Source: Pyxidicoccus sp. MSG2
Lineage (GTDB): Bacteria > Myxococcota > Myxococcia > Myxococcales > Myxococcaceae
Assembly: GCF_026626705.1 (NCBI RefSeq)
Contig: NZ_JAPNKC010000001.1
Coordinates: forward strand, 6,094,001 to 6,158,000
Direction of reading: 5' to 3'
DNA: 64,000 bases
Shown here: positions 49,587-58,467 of the stretch, piece by piece
How positions within the stretch are numbered: the stretch's first letter is position 1
Layout of the letters: each line of letters begins with the position of its first letter
The notes under the pieces: generated by a model
Told to the model about the DNA's origin: nothing
The model's database searches: none
Seen by the model: only the letters and a program-made list of their open reading frames with translations
Program-made: the position numbers and the translations under genes

Positions 49587-49943
49587 CGTTGGCTCCCCGG
49601 GGCCAGGAAGGGCGGGCCCCTGCGGAAAAGCTGCCGTGTGCCTCCTGGGGACGCAGCGGGCGGGCAGTGCGTGGCCCCGTTTCTTCCCCGTGCCCCGGAC
49701 ATGCCGGGCGGCGGTGCGACTCCTGGTTGGCGCGGCTCCGCGTCGAGGAGGCAGGCAGGCGTCCGTTGCGAGGCTCCCGGTCGTTGATGCCCGTCGCCGG
49801 CTTGCACCGGGAGCGGGGCAGCCCCATCGGTGAAGGGTGGAGGACCGGGCGAGGAACCGTCGCGTGCCGGGCCCTCCGCCCGTGGGGTGCGGGCGCGGGC
49901 CGGCGCCTCCCTCACGGTCCTTCTTCGTGGGAGAGGAGTGCGG
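49587..49943. other. 357-bp intergenic region
   Basis: Divergent gap between the DUF2171 gene and the GH15 gene. I see no gene, repeat or strong hairpin; it presumably holds both promoters. Confidence 0.5.
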
Positions 49944-51881
49944 ATGCGCCGCATCGCCGACTACGCGCTCCTGGGGGACTGTCACTCCGCCGCGCTGGTG
50001 GGGAAGGACGGCTCCATCGACTGGGCCTGCTTCCCCCGCTTCGACTCGCCCGCGGTGTTCTGCCGCATCCTCGACGTGCGGCGCGGCGGCAGCTTCGGCG
50101 TGGCCCCGGAGGGGAGCTTCCGCTCCACGCGCTCCTACCTTGAAGACACCAACGTCCTGGTGACGACCTTCAACACGCCGCGCGGCGTCCTGGAGGTCGT
50201 GGACTGCATGCCCGTGTTCCCCGGAGGCGGCGCGCGCGGCACGCACGTGGGCACGCGCCACGCGCTGCTGCGGCGGGTGCGGTGCCTGGCCGGTGAAGTC
50301 ACGGTGCGCGTGGTGCTGACGCCGCGCTTCGAGTACGGCGCCTTCGTCCCGCGCATGCGCCTCACCTCGAGGCACACCGCGGAGGTGGTGGGCGGCGCCG
50401 ACGCGCTGTGGGTGACGACGACGCACCCATTGGTGGCTCGCGAGGACGCGCTGCGCGCCCGGTGGAAGCTGCGCGCGGGCGAGGAGGCCTGGGTGGAGGT
50501 GGCGTGGACGCCCTCCTTCGTCGAGCGCTCCCCCTCGGACGCGCCGGACCGCGCCGCCTTCCGCCAGCGCCTGGAGGACACGCTCACCTTCTGGCGCACG
50601 TGGATTGCCCGCTGCTCGAACACCGGTGAGCACGTGCGCGCGGTGCGGCGCTCGGCGCTCACGCTCAAGGCGCTCACGTATGCACCCACCGGCGCGCTGG
50701 TGGCCGCGCCCACCACGTCGCTGCCGGAGGAGCTGGGGGGCGTGCGCAACTGGGACTACCGCTTCACCTGGCTGCGCGACGCGTCGCTCACGCTCATCTC
50801 GCTGCTGGTGCTGGGCTACCGCGACGAGGCGGACGCGTTCCGCCACTGGCTGCGGCGCACCAGCGCGGGACGCGCGGCGGACGTTCAAATCATGTACGGC
50901 ATCCAGGGCCACCGCCTGCTGCCGGAGGTGGAGCTGGCGCACCTGGAGGGCTTCGGCGGCGCGAGGCCGGTGCGCGTGGGCAACGGCGCGGTGAAGCAGC
51001 TCCAGCACGACGTGTCCGGGGAGCTGCTGGAGGCGGCGTGGCTGTACGTGCGCGCGGGCGGGCCGCTGTCGAAGACGAACTGGGCCTTCTTGTCAGGACT
51101 GGTGGAGGAGGTGTGCCTGCGCTGGCGCCTGCCGGACCAGGGGCTGTGGGAGATTCGCGACGCGCCCCGGCACTTCGTCCACTCGAAGCTGCTGTGCTGG
51201 GTGGCGCTGGACAGGGCGCTGCGGCTGGCCCGCGCACGGAGGCTGCCGGCGCCGCTGTCCCGCTGGGCCCGGGAGCGCGCGGCGCTGCGGCGCTACCTGC
51301 TGGAGTGCGCGGAGGACGGCTGGTTCCCGCAGGCCCGGGGCTCCGGCTCGGCGGACGCGTCCACGCTGCTGGTGCCGGCCCTGGGCTTCCTGCCGGTGGC
51401 GCACCCGCTGGTGCGGCGCACGGTGCAGGTGGTGCGCGAGCGGCTGGAGTCCCATGGGCTGCTGTACCGCTACCACGCGCCGGACGGGCTCGCGGGCGGG
51501 GAGGGGACCTTCCTCCTGTGCTCGTTCTGGCTGGTGGACGTGCTGGCCCACGCGGGCCGGTGGGACGAGGCGGAGGCGGTGCTGGCGCGGCTGCTGGGCC
51601 TGGCCAATGACGTGGGGCTCTACGCGGAGGAGGCCGTGCCCGGCACCGGCGAGGCGCTGGGCAACTTCCCCCAGGCCTTCACGCACATGGCCCTGGTGTC
51701 CTCGTGCGCGCAGCTCTCCGCCGTGTACGCCGCGGAGCGGCGCCCCAGGCCCGAGCGGGCGTATGACTTCGCCAGCTTCGCACTGGAGAAGCTGCTCACG
51801 CGCAGGAGGGACAGGGTGGAGCGGCCGGATGACTCCATCGTCCCGCGGGGCTTCAGGTCCGACGCCGCGTCGCCGGACTGA
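49944..51881 (+). CDS. GH15 family glucoamylase/trehalase-like protein
   Basis: 645 residues, no signal peptide. IADYALLGDCHSAALVGKDGSIDWACFPRFDSPAVF is the standard N-terminal motif of bacterial GH15 proteins. The (alpha/alpha)6 catalytic domain contains LGGVRNWDYRFTWLRDASLTL, QIMYGIQG, DQGLWEIRD and GLYAEEAVPGTGEALGNFPQAFTHMALV, where the catalytic glutamates lie. Substrates in the family include starch oligomers and trehalose; cytoplasmic location favours trehalose or glycogen-derived sugars. The start follows GAGAGGAG. Confidence 0.92.
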   Translation: MRRIADYALLGDCHSAALVGKDGSIDWACFPRFDSPAVFCRILDVRRGGSFGVAPEGSFRSTRSYLEDTNVLVTTFNTPRGVLEVVDCMPVFPGGGARGTHVGTRHALLRRVRCLAGEVTVRVVLTPRFEYGAFVPRMRLTSRHTAEVVGGADALWVTTTHPLVAREDALRARWKLRAGEEAWVEVAWTPSFVERSPSDAPDRAAFRQRLEDTLTFWRTWIARCSNTGEHVRAVRRSALTLKALTYAPTGALVAAPTTSLPEELGGVRNWDYRFTWLRDASLTLISLLVLGYRDEADAFRHWLRRTSAGRAADVQIMYGIQGHRLLPEVELAHLEGFGGARPVRVGNGAVKQLQHDVSGELLEAAWLYVRAGGPLSKTNWAFLSGLVEEVCLRWRLPDQGLWEIRDAPRHFVHSKLLCWVALDRALRLARARRLPAPLSRWARERAALRRYLLECAEDGWFPQARGSGSADASTLLVPALGFLPVAHPLVRRTVQVVRERLESHGLLYRYHAPDGLAGGEGTFLLCSFWLVDVLAHAGRWDEAEAVLARLLGLANDVGLYAEEAVPGTGEALGNFPQAFTHMALVSSCAQLSAVYAAERRPRPERAYDFASFALEKLLTRRRDRVERPDDSIVPRGFRSDAASPD

Positions 51882-51988
51882 GGCGCGGCGTCGTGCCCGG
51901 CCGGCTGCCCGTCAGGCCTCCGGACGTGGGGTGCGCTCCCGCTGGTCGGCCCACGGAGCGTGCCCATCTTCGCCCTGGGGAGGTGTCT

Positions 51989-52282
51989 ATGGTCGTCGGC
52001 TTCATGGCGTCGCGGACGGGGCGGTGGCTCCGCATCGTGACGGGCGCTGGGCTGGTGCTTGGAGGGCTGACCTCGGGAACGTCGCGCGGCGCGCTCGTGG
52101 CGCTCGCGGGGCTGGCGCCGCTCATCACCGGCGTGCTGGACCTGGTGCCCATCGCCCCGCTGTTCGGCCTGCCGATGCGCGGCGAGGAGCTGCGCCGCGC
52201 GTTGGGCGTGCCGGATGAGACACCGCTGCTGGACGGGCTCCAGCGTCCGTCCACGCGTCCCACGCCCATCACCCTCCACTGA
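51989..52282 (+). CDS. DUF2892/YgaP-type transmembrane protein
   Basis: 97 residues. TGRWLRIVTGAGLVLGGLTSGTSRGALVALAGLAPLITGVLDLVPIAPLFGLP has the two-helix hairpin and C-terminal CPL-like turn of the inner membrane domain seen in YgaP, without a rhodanese domain. The ATG at 51989 follows GGGGAGGTG. Function unknown. Confidence 0.78.
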   Translation: MVVGFMASRTGRWLRIVTGAGLVLGGLTSGTSRGALVALAGLAPLITGVLDLVPIAPLFGLPMRGEELRRALGVPDETPLLDGLQRPSTRPTPITLH

Positions 52283-52295
52283 GGACGGCGGTCCG

Positions 52296-53042
52296 TCAGT
52301 GCTTCTGGACCTGGAAGGGGATGTCGAGCGTGCCGAACGGCTCGCCGGTATTCCCATCCACGAGCCGGGCCTGGAGCACGACCTGTCGCTCACGCTGGGC
52401 CACGCCCTGGAAGTAGAGGAAGCCCTCCACGCGGCCCCCGTCCGCGAGCGTGCCCTCGGGCAGCGCCTGCTCGAGCATGTCCTTCGTGGGCAGTGGCTCC
52501 GCGCAGCCGTAGCCGCCGTAGTACGGATAGTAGGGACTGTACGGGCCCACGAAGGGCCCGGGCGGTCCACCATAGGGGCCGTAGCCGTAGCGGTAGTGGC
52601 CGTAGAAGGGGCGATAGCTCCCGTAGGGCCCATACCCCCAGCCCGGCCCGCCGCCCATGTACAGCGACCCACTCCCCGAGCCGCCCTGGCCCTGCCCCTC
52701 CCGCGGGGCCCCGCTGTTGCTCAACTCCAGCGGTGGCACCGCGGCGTATTGGAAGCGCGACTCGGCGCCGACAATCGCGAAGTCGCTGTACTGGAGGCGA
52801 AGGGGCCGGCCGCTGTGGTTGTCCACGAGGACCCGCACGGGCGTGAGGCTGCGCTCCAGGTCCGCCGGCGTGCCCTTCCACGCGGTGCCGTCCGCCAACA
52901 GCACCACCCCGGACACCTCCGTCCTGGCGACGTCCGCGTCACCCTGTTGCAGCTGTGCCCCGGTCGACGGACGCAGCTGCGCCTCCGGTACGCAGCCCGA
53001 CGCGACGAGCAGCGACGCGGCGACGAGCCCGAATCCACGCAT
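52296..53042 (-). CDS. lipoprotein with Gly/Tyr/Pro-rich insert
   Basis: 248 residues. A lipoprotein signal ends LLVASGC. A beta-rich domain (RVLVDNHSGRPLRLQYSDFAIVG) is interrupted by a Gly/Tyr/Pro-rich stretch (about residues 120-175, repeats of YGPYG, YGHYRYG and GPYSPYYPYYGGYG). The C-terminal part (VEGFLYFQGVAQRERQVVLQARLVDGNTG) is again beta-rich. It probably sits on the outer membrane. No family recognised beyond myxobacterial lipoproteins. Confidence 0.7.
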   Translation of the reverse strand: MRGFGLVAASLLVASGCVPEAQLRPSTGAQLQQGDADVARTEVSGVVLLADGTAWKGTPADLERSLTPVRVLVDNHSGRPLRLQYSDFAIVGAESRFQYAAVPPLELSNSGAPREGQGQGGSGSGSLYMGGGPGWGYGPYGSYRPFYGHYRYGYGPYGGPPGPFVGPYSPYYPYYGGYGCAEPLPTKDMLEQALPEGTLADGGRVEGFLYFQGVAQRERQVVLQARLVDGNTGEPFGTLDIPFQVQKH

Positions 53043-53138
53043 GGCGCTTCCTCCTCGTGTGAAAGGTAGGAAGCCACGCCCCGGGCGCGGGCACCGGCGG
53101 GGGTGTCAACTCGGGCCGCGAGGGGCCGGAGTGGTGTC

Positions 53139-54065
53139 TCAGTGGCTGGTCGGAGGGGTGGGCTCCGCGGCCGCATGGGGCCAGGCGGGCGAGGTGAGCG
53201 CGCTCCAGTCCTGGCCCCGCGCCCAGTCCTCGAAGGTGTGCCAGCGCACCTCGGGATACGAGTGCCGCAGGGTGAGGACGTCCGCGTGGTAGCCCACCCT
53301 GTCCAACCATTCCCACATGGCCGCGAGGTCCTCGCTGCGCTCGAGCAGGAAGTCCAGGGGGAGCTGCTCGTAGTGGATGCGATGGCCGCTCACCATGGAG
53401 AGCAGCCCCGCGGCCTGCTGGCCCGTCACCTCGTCCGACGCCACGTCGACGCGCTCCTCGAAGAAGCGGTCCGGCTCCTCGATGACGCGCACCGTGAAGG
53501 CGGCCAGGTCGTCCAGCGCCACCATCTGCAGGCCACGCGAGGGCGGCAGGCCCGTGGCGAGCACGCCCGCCTTCAGCCCCTTCTCGAACATGGGGCTGGT
53601 GAGGTTCTCCATGAAGAAGGTGGGGCCCAGAATCGTGTAGGGCAGGCCGCTGCGCCGCACGTGCAACTCCACCCGGTGCTTGCTGTCGAAGTGGGGGATG
53701 CCCGTCTTGCGGTCCGCGCCGGCCACCGACGAGTAGACGTAGTGCCGCACGCCCGCCAGCCGCGCCGCGTCCGCCAGGTTGAGGCCGTGTCGAATCTCCG
53801 TCTCCACGCCACCCTCGAAGGGCGTGGCCATGGCGTACATGGCGTCCATGCCCTGCGCCGCGAGGGCGATGGCGTCCACGTTGTCGAAGTCTCCCACGGC
53901 GAGCTCGGCGCCCATGGACCGGAGCTCCTCGGCGGCGGGGGATTCAGCGCTCCGGACGAAGGCGGTGACGCGGTGGCCGCGCTTCAGGAGCTGGCGGGCC
54001 ACGGCGCCGCCCTGCTTGCCGGTAGCGCCGGTGACGAGCACGGAGCGGAAGAAGGCCATGGGCAT
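53139..54065 (-). CDS. NmrA/HSCARG-like NAD(P)-binding protein
   Basis: 308 residues. SVLVTGATGKQGGAVARQLLKRGHRVTAFVRS is the Rossmann motif of the NmrA family, followed by ELAVGDFDNVDAI, HYVYSSVAGADRKTGIPHFDSKHRVELHVRRSGLPYTILGPTFFMENL. NmrA proteins bind NADP and act as redox sensors or as oxidoreductases. Two in-frame ATGs (54065 and 54059) are possible; the first has GAGG eight bases upstream. The frame is open far upstream through the H1-like gene region, which is a shadow. Confidence 0.87.
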   Translation of the reverse strand: MPMAFFRSVLVTGATGKQGGAVARQLLKRGHRVTAFVRSAESPAAEELRSMGAELAVGDFDNVDAIALAAQGMDAMYAMATPFEGGVETEIRHGLNLADAARLAGVRHYVYSSVAGADRKTGIPHFDSKHRVELHVRRSGLPYTILGPTFFMENLTSPMFEKGLKAGVLATGLPPSRGLQMVALDDLAAFTVRVIEEPDRFFEERVDVASDEVTGQQAAGLLSMVSGHRIHYEQLPLDFLLERSEDLAAMWEWLDRVGYHADVLTLRHSYPEVRWHTFEDWARGQDWSALTSPAWPHAAAEPTPPTSH

Positions 54066-54274
54066 GGTTCGAACCTCGGGCGATGGATGTGGGGAAGTTG
54101 GGGACGGCGGGAGCCGCTGGCGAGCATGAGCGGCCGGGTTCCGCGGGCTCCTGCCTGGGACTGCCGGGCAGGAGGGCAGGCAGGGTGGCCATGGCCCGGC
54201 CGCGCGCGCTTCCCGGCACGCCTCAACCCCGGAAGGGTCTCCGCCAGGGCATGCAGGCGGAGACCCGCGGCGGA

Positions 54275-54940
54275 CTAGCGCTTCTTCTTGCTCGCGCCGC
54301 CGCGCTTGCTCGACTTGTCCGCCTTCTCCGTCGTCTTGGAGGTCTTGCCCTTGCCGGCGCGGACCTCCTTCGCGAGGGCGGTCGCGCGCGCCAGGCCCTT
54401 CGAGCCCGTCGCCAGCGCCGTGCCCACCACGCGCCCGAGCAGGCCCCGCTTCGGGGCCGCCTCGGTGCGCTTCGCCGGGGCGCTGGTGCGCTCGGACGCC
54501 GGCTCCGCGCGCTTCGCCGTCTTCTTGCGCGCCGTCTTCGCCGTCGTGTGCCCCGCCGTGGCCTTCTTCGCCGTCTTGCTCGCGGGCTTCGCACGGGCGG
54601 TCTTCGCGGTGCGCGCCGTCTTCGCCTTCGCCGTGCCGCTGCCCTTGGTGGCCGCCTTGCGCGCGCCCGAGGGCCGCTTCGTGGCCGCCTTGGCGCGGGC
54701 TTCCTTCTTTGCCCGGGCCGCCCGGCGCTCCTGGAGGCGCTTCACCGTCTCCGAGTGCGCCATGCCGTAGTGGATTCCGCCCTGGTGCGCGCCGGGGACG
54801 TTGTCCGGCTGCGTCGCCTGCAGCTCGCTCTTGAGCGGCTTCTGCTTGTCGTCGTTGGTGCCGAGCTGTCCCGGCGTACCGATTGCCGCCTGCACCGGCT
54901 TCTTGGGTTGGAAGTGGTCGAAACTGTAGGTCCTGGTCAT
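54275..54940 (-). CDS. histone H1-like Lys/Ala-rich protein
   Basis: 221 residues. The first about 70 (MTRTYSFDHFQPKKPVQAA... GGIHYGMAHSETVKRLQ) are ordinary sequence; the rest is a long Lys/Ala/Thr-rich tail with AKTARTAKTARAK, KTAKKATAGHTT and KTARKKTAKRAE, like the C-terminal tail of histone H1 and of bacterial H1 homologues such as the Hc1/KapC group. One less basic segment (GLLGRVVGTALATGSKGLARATAL) interrupts the tail near the end. It probably binds DNA and compacts the nucleoid. Start at 54940 follows GGGAGAA. Confidence 0.75.
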   Translation of the reverse strand: MTRTYSFDHFQPKKPVQAAIGTPGQLGTNDDKQKPLKSELQATQPDNVPGAHQGGIHYGMAHSETVKRLQERRAARAKKEARAKAATKRPSGARKAATKGSGTAKAKTARTAKTARAKPASKTAKKATAGHTTAKTARKKTAKRAEPASERTSAPAKRTEAAPKRGLLGRVVGTALATGSKGLARATALAKEVRAGKGKTSKTTEKADKSSKRGGASKKKR

Positions 54941-55158
54941 GCCGTTCTCCCTCGGGTGCCGCGCGCGCCCGCGCGCTTTGCTCACAAGGTAGGAACCCTC
55001 CGCTCCAGAGGGCAGGTGTCCCGCGCGCGCAGGAGGTCCCGAGCTGCGCGCATGCGGACACTCGGTGCCGCGTGGAGCAGTCCCCGCACCGCGCTCTGTT
55101 CGGAATCAGAAGCGCCGGCACCACACCGGCCCTGGTGCGTGCCATGTTCCCGCCCACC

Positions 55159-55764
55159 ATGAGCAAGCGCGACAAGCCGCAGGACTCGGAGCTGGTGACC
55201 GCCGCACAGGCCCTCGACGAGGGACTGGAGCGCTTCGAGGCCCTGTCCGAGCAGCTCCAGAAGGCGCCCCTCCAGTCCGAGAAGCACCTGGAGCGGGCCT
55301 CCGCCACCCTCAAGAGCCTGGCCGACATGGATGACCAGCTCCGCCAGCGCGTCAGCGCGCTCGTCGCCGCCATCTCCCAGGTGCGTGACAGGCAGCAGGC
55401 CCAGGCCGAGGCCGTCCACCAGCGCGCCCAGGAGCTGCAGGCCCGCACCGAGGTCTTCAAGGATTTGCTCGTGCGCTACGGCAACATGGGCCAGAGCGCG
55501 GGCGAGCTGAACGTGCAGATGACGCAGTTCGCCCAGCAGCGCCAGCAGGCGAAGACGCCCGAGGAGAACGCCGCACTGGCCACCACCTTCCAGGCGCTCC
55601 AGGACCGGATGGCCCAGGTGGCGATTGAGGCCGAGGACCTGGCCCGCGCCGCGGACGAGAAGGAGTTCCACGACATCGCCCGGCAGGCGGACTCGCTGCG
55701 CCAGCAGCTGTTGTCCGCGCGCAACAAGATGGGCCTGCTCCAAAAGAGCTTCGGCGGGAGCTGA
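55159..55764 (+). CDS. coiled-coil hypothetical protein
   Basis: 201 residues, almost entirely amphipathic helix: ALDEGLERFEALSEQLQKAPLQSEKHLERASATLKSLADMDDQLRQRVSAL and ISQVRDRQQAQAEAVHQRAQELQARTEVFKDLL are heptad-rich. No signal peptide or enzyme motif. It resembles scaffold or cytoskeletal adaptor proteins of myxobacteria. The ATG at 55159 or 55144 could start it. It lies divergent from the H1-like gene. Confidence 0.65.
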   Translation: MSKRDKPQDSELVTAAQALDEGLERFEALSEQLQKAPLQSEKHLERASATLKSLADMDDQLRQRVSALVAAISQVRDRQQAQAEAVHQRAQELQARTEVFKDLLVRYGNMGQSAGELNVQMTQFAQQRQQAKTPEENAALATTFQALQDRMAQVAIEAEDLARAADEKEFHDIARQADSLRQQLLSARNKMGLLQKSFGGS

Positions 55765-55771
55765 GCGTCCT

Positions 55772-56173
55772 TCAGCTGAGGTAGGTGGGCGCGAAGTCGT
55801 CCGGGCTGTCGATGGGGCGCCGTCCGGCGAAGCCGTCCTGCAGCTCGTGCCAGTGGGTGACGGCGGGCTCGCCGAAGCGCCAGCAGAGGAACACGGGGTC
55901 GTCACCGCGGTGCGCGCGGAAGTCCACCAGCCCGTCCGCGCCCTTGATTTCCAGCCCCATCTCCGTGAGCTGGAGCAGCTCGCCGCGGATGCGCTCCAGC
56001 AGGGCGTCGCGCTCCTCGCGCAACGTGTCCTGGTGGACGTCGCGGGTGCTCTCGGACGAGCCGAGGGTGTCCGCGAGTTGCTGCGCCCGCTCCACCCACG
56101 GGCGGACGCGCTCGAAGGTGCGGGACAGCAGCGGCACCAGCCGGTTGGCTTCTTCCACGCTGAAGTAGCGCAT
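55772..56173 (-). CDS. DUF2203 domain-containing protein
   Basis: 133 residues. MRYFSVEEANRLVPLLSRTFERVRPWVERAQ, GLEIKGADGLVDFRAHRGDDPVFLCWRFGEPAVTHWHELQDGFAGRRPI is the DUF2203 pattern end to end. Soluble, helical N-terminus and a small C-terminal domain. Function unknown. A longer frame to 56221 overlaps the next gene only marginally and has no better start. Confidence 0.85.
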   Translation of the reverse strand: MRYFSVEEANRLVPLLSRTFERVRPWVERAQQLADTLGSSESTRDVHQDTLREERDALLERIRGELLQLTEMGLEIKGADGLVDFRAHRGDDPVFLCWRFGEPAVTHWHELQDGFAGRRPIDSPDDFAPTYLS

Positions 56174-56231
56174 TGCCCGGCAGCATGCCGCCTCCGGGCC
56201 CGCTGCCGCTACTACCTCCATGCGGCGGGCG

Positions 56232-57080
56232 TCAGCCGCGCATCAGCGAGGTGAGGTTCTCCGCGAGCCAGCGCTGTGCCGTGTCGCGCAAGGGAAAGGC
56301 GGCCTCGCGCTCGCAGAAGGCCGGGGTGTGCTCGGGGGCACAGCGGCCGTCCGCGTCCAGGGGCGCGTCGTCCGGCCCGGCGAGGTCCGCGTGCAGCATG
56401 GCGTGGAAGACGAGGTAGTCGACCACGAACGCCGGGACGTGCGGGCGGTCCAGGGCGGGGTGGATGCGAATCTCGCGCAGCCGCGCATCGTAGCCGCCCA
56501 GGTGGATGCTGCGTCGCCGGGCCCTGCCGGGCTTGCGCGCCCAGCCCACGTCCACGCGCACGCGGCCGTCGAAGTGGGTGGCGTTGAGGCGGGTGAGAAG
56601 GGCGCGCAGGTCGAAGCACCTGCCGCGCGTGCGCAGGGGCTTGCCGGGGCGGCGCTCGCGGCGCACGAGGCCGCGATGGGAGCGGGCGTAGGCTTCCAGC
56701 TCCTCACCCGCGGCCGGGTCGTTGCGGCCCGCGTAGCGCGCCATGGCGTGGACCACGGCGTCCGGGGCTCCGAGGAAGAGGTGGTGCGCGCGCAGGCGGA
56801 GGCCCTCGGGTCCGCGGCGGAAGCTGACCAGCGTGGCGCGGTTGTCCGTGAGCCGCAGCTGCACGGGGACACCGAGCAGCGAAGACAGCCCGCGGGCCAG
56901 GTCCGCGGCCAGCGGGAGCGCATCCTCCCGCGCCGGCAGCCGGTGGCGGATGGAGTCTTCACCGGGGGCATCCGTGGAGGGCTCGGGGGCGTCGGAACGG
57001 GCAGCGCCCTCGGCACGCTCAGGACGCGCGGGTGCTAGAGCGTCGAACAGCGCCAGCTGCGAGGGTGGGTGCGAGGGCAT
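56232..57080 (-). CDS. SprT-like metalloprotease-fold protein lacking the catalytic Glu
   Basis: 282 residues. The C-terminal half follows the SprT/WSS1-like layout: LTRLNATHFDGRVRVDVGWARK, ILHPALD-type strand IRIHPALDRPHVP, and FVVDYLVFHAMLHAD, then PEHTPAFCEREAAFPLRDTAQRWL. The motif HExxH is HAMLH: both histidines remain but the Glu is Ala (codon GCC). The third-ligand His (EHTPAF) is present. It may still bind zinc but should not cleave peptides by the usual mechanism. The N-terminal half (about 1-130) has a separate domain of unknown role. Confidence 0.75.
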   Translation of the reverse strand: MPSHPPSQLALFDALAPARPERAEGAARSDAPEPSTDAPGEDSIRHRLPAREDALPLAADLARGLSSLLGVPVQLRLTDNRATLVSFRRGPEGLRLRAHHLFLGAPDAVVHAMARYAGRNDPAAGEELEAYARSHRGLVRRERRPGKPLRTRGRCFDLRALLTRLNATHFDGRVRVDVGWARKPGRARRRSIHLGGYDARLREIRIHPALDRPHVPAFVVDYLVFHAMLHADLAGPDDAPLDADGRCAPEHTPAFCEREAAFPLRDTAQRWLAENLTSLMRG

Positions 57081-57153
57081 CCGCCGTCAAAGGTAAGCCT
57101 CCCGGCGCGAGGTTTCCAGGAGGACGAGCGCTCCCCGGACAGGGGAGCGGGGT

Positions 57154-58350
57154 TCACTGTTCACAACCCAGGGCCCCATGCGCGTCTCGGGCCGGCTGGG
57201 TGCGGAACGGGCCCGTCACCTCGAAGGTGACACCCCGCCCGTCGATGCCGCGCTGGGAGCTGAAGTAGAGGCGCCGGCCCTCCGGGCTGAAGGCCGCGCC
57301 GGCAATCTCCGAGCCGGAGTGCCCCACCACCTGGAGGACGGGCGACACCTTCCGGTCCGACGAGAGGAGGCACACCTGCATGTCATCCCCGTCCTCGCAG
57401 ACGAAGACCTCGCGGCCGCGCGACACGGTGACGTTGTCCACGCCCATCAGCGGTGAGCCCGGATAGCTCGCCGCATCGTAGAGCACCACCAGCCGCCCGT
57501 TGCTGAGCGTGAGCGCCCAGACGCGGTTGTCCCGCTTGGTGGTGAAGTACACGACGCCCCCGTCGTACCAGCAGCCCTCTCCGCCCCGGAACACCGTCGT
57601 CTCTTCCGCGGCGGGCTGCTCGGAGGCGGGGGCCTCGGGAGACACGGGCACCCACTCCACCTTCGCGCCCTTCAGCACGTCACCGACGACGCGCGCGGCC
57701 TCCAGCGTGCCCGCGTCCAGCGAGGGCCACTGCGCCGGAGTGAAGCGGTAGAAGCGCCCGTCCGGCGTGTCCTCGGTGAGGTACAGGCGCCGGCCAATCG
57801 GGTCCACCGCCACGGCCTCGTGCGTGAAGGTGCCGAGCGCGGGCCGCTCCACGCCCTGCCCGGGGCGGGACGGGTCACACTCCCAGACGTGGCCGCGCGG
57901 GTGCTCCTCGCAGGACAGCCACGTGCCCCAAGGCGTGGGGCCGCCGGCGCAGTTGACGTTCGTGCCGGAGAGGATGCGGTAGGCGTCCGTCACCTCGCCC
58001 CCGGCGCTGAAGCGCACCGCGGACACGCCGCCGTCCGGAGACGTCTCGCTGTTGCACGCGTACACCCAGCCGCCATCCGGCTGCGTGAAGCAGGCGCCGC
58101 CATCCGGAGCCATGTGCCATGCGTAGCGCGTGCCCGGCACCACGTCGCGGCTGACGGCGATGATGCGCGAGGTGAAGCCCTGGGGCAGGAGCAGGCCATT
58201 CGCATCCGGAGCGTTCGCCAGCGGGCCGTAGGGGCCGGCGCCGTCAGGTTGCGGCGGCGTGGCGTAGATGTTCTGCCAGAAGCCGAGGCTGCTCAGGGCG
58301 AGCGCGCCGCCCCCGAGGGCGGAGAAGCGGAGGAAGTGACGGCGTTCCAT
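57154..58350 (-). CDS. PhoX-like (DUF839) exported protein
   Basis: 398 residues. MERRHFLRFSALGGGALALSSLGF is a twin-arginine (Tat) type signal, typical of PhoX. The beta-propeller region includes RYAWHMAPDGGACF, TPWGTWLSCEEHP, GTFTHEAVAVDPIGRRLYLTEDTPDGRFYRF and GCWYDGGVVYFTTKRDNRVWAL, the calcium/iron-coordinating blocks of the PhoX/DUF839 family. It is shorter than classic PhoX (about 550-700), so phosphatase activity is likely but not certain. Confidence 0.85.
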   Translation of the reverse strand: MERRHFLRFSALGGGALALSSLGFWQNIYATPPQPDGAGPYGPLANAPDANGLLLPQGFTSRIIAVSRDVVPGTRYAWHMAPDGGACFTQPDGGWVYACNSETSPDGGVSAVRFSAGGEVTDAYRILSGTNVNCAGGPTPWGTWLSCEEHPRGHVWECDPSRPGQGVERPALGTFTHEAVAVDPIGRRLYLTEDTPDGRFYRFTPAQWPSLDAGTLEAARVVGDVLKGAKVEWVPVSPEAPASEQPAAEETTVFRGGEGCWYDGGVVYFTTKRDNRVWALTLSNGRLVVLYDAASYPGSPLMGVDNVTVSRGREVFVCEDGDDMQVCLLSSDRKVSPVLQVVGHSGSEIAGAAFSPEGRRLYFSSQRGIDGRGVTFEVTGPFRTQPARDAHGALGCEQ

Positions 58351-58467
58351 GAAGCGGTTGTCGCTCAGGTCGCGCCCGCGTGGAAGCCCCCCGCGAGGGC
58401 AGGGCCGGAGCCGTTGCGCTGCCTCGCGTCATCCCTGCCTGGAGGGCAGCCAGGGCTTCACGCCCCC

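Noticed and set aside
49620..49940. Short ORFs between DUF2171 and GH15 genes
   Set aside because: No start signal, no motif and no composition typical of a coding region in this genome.
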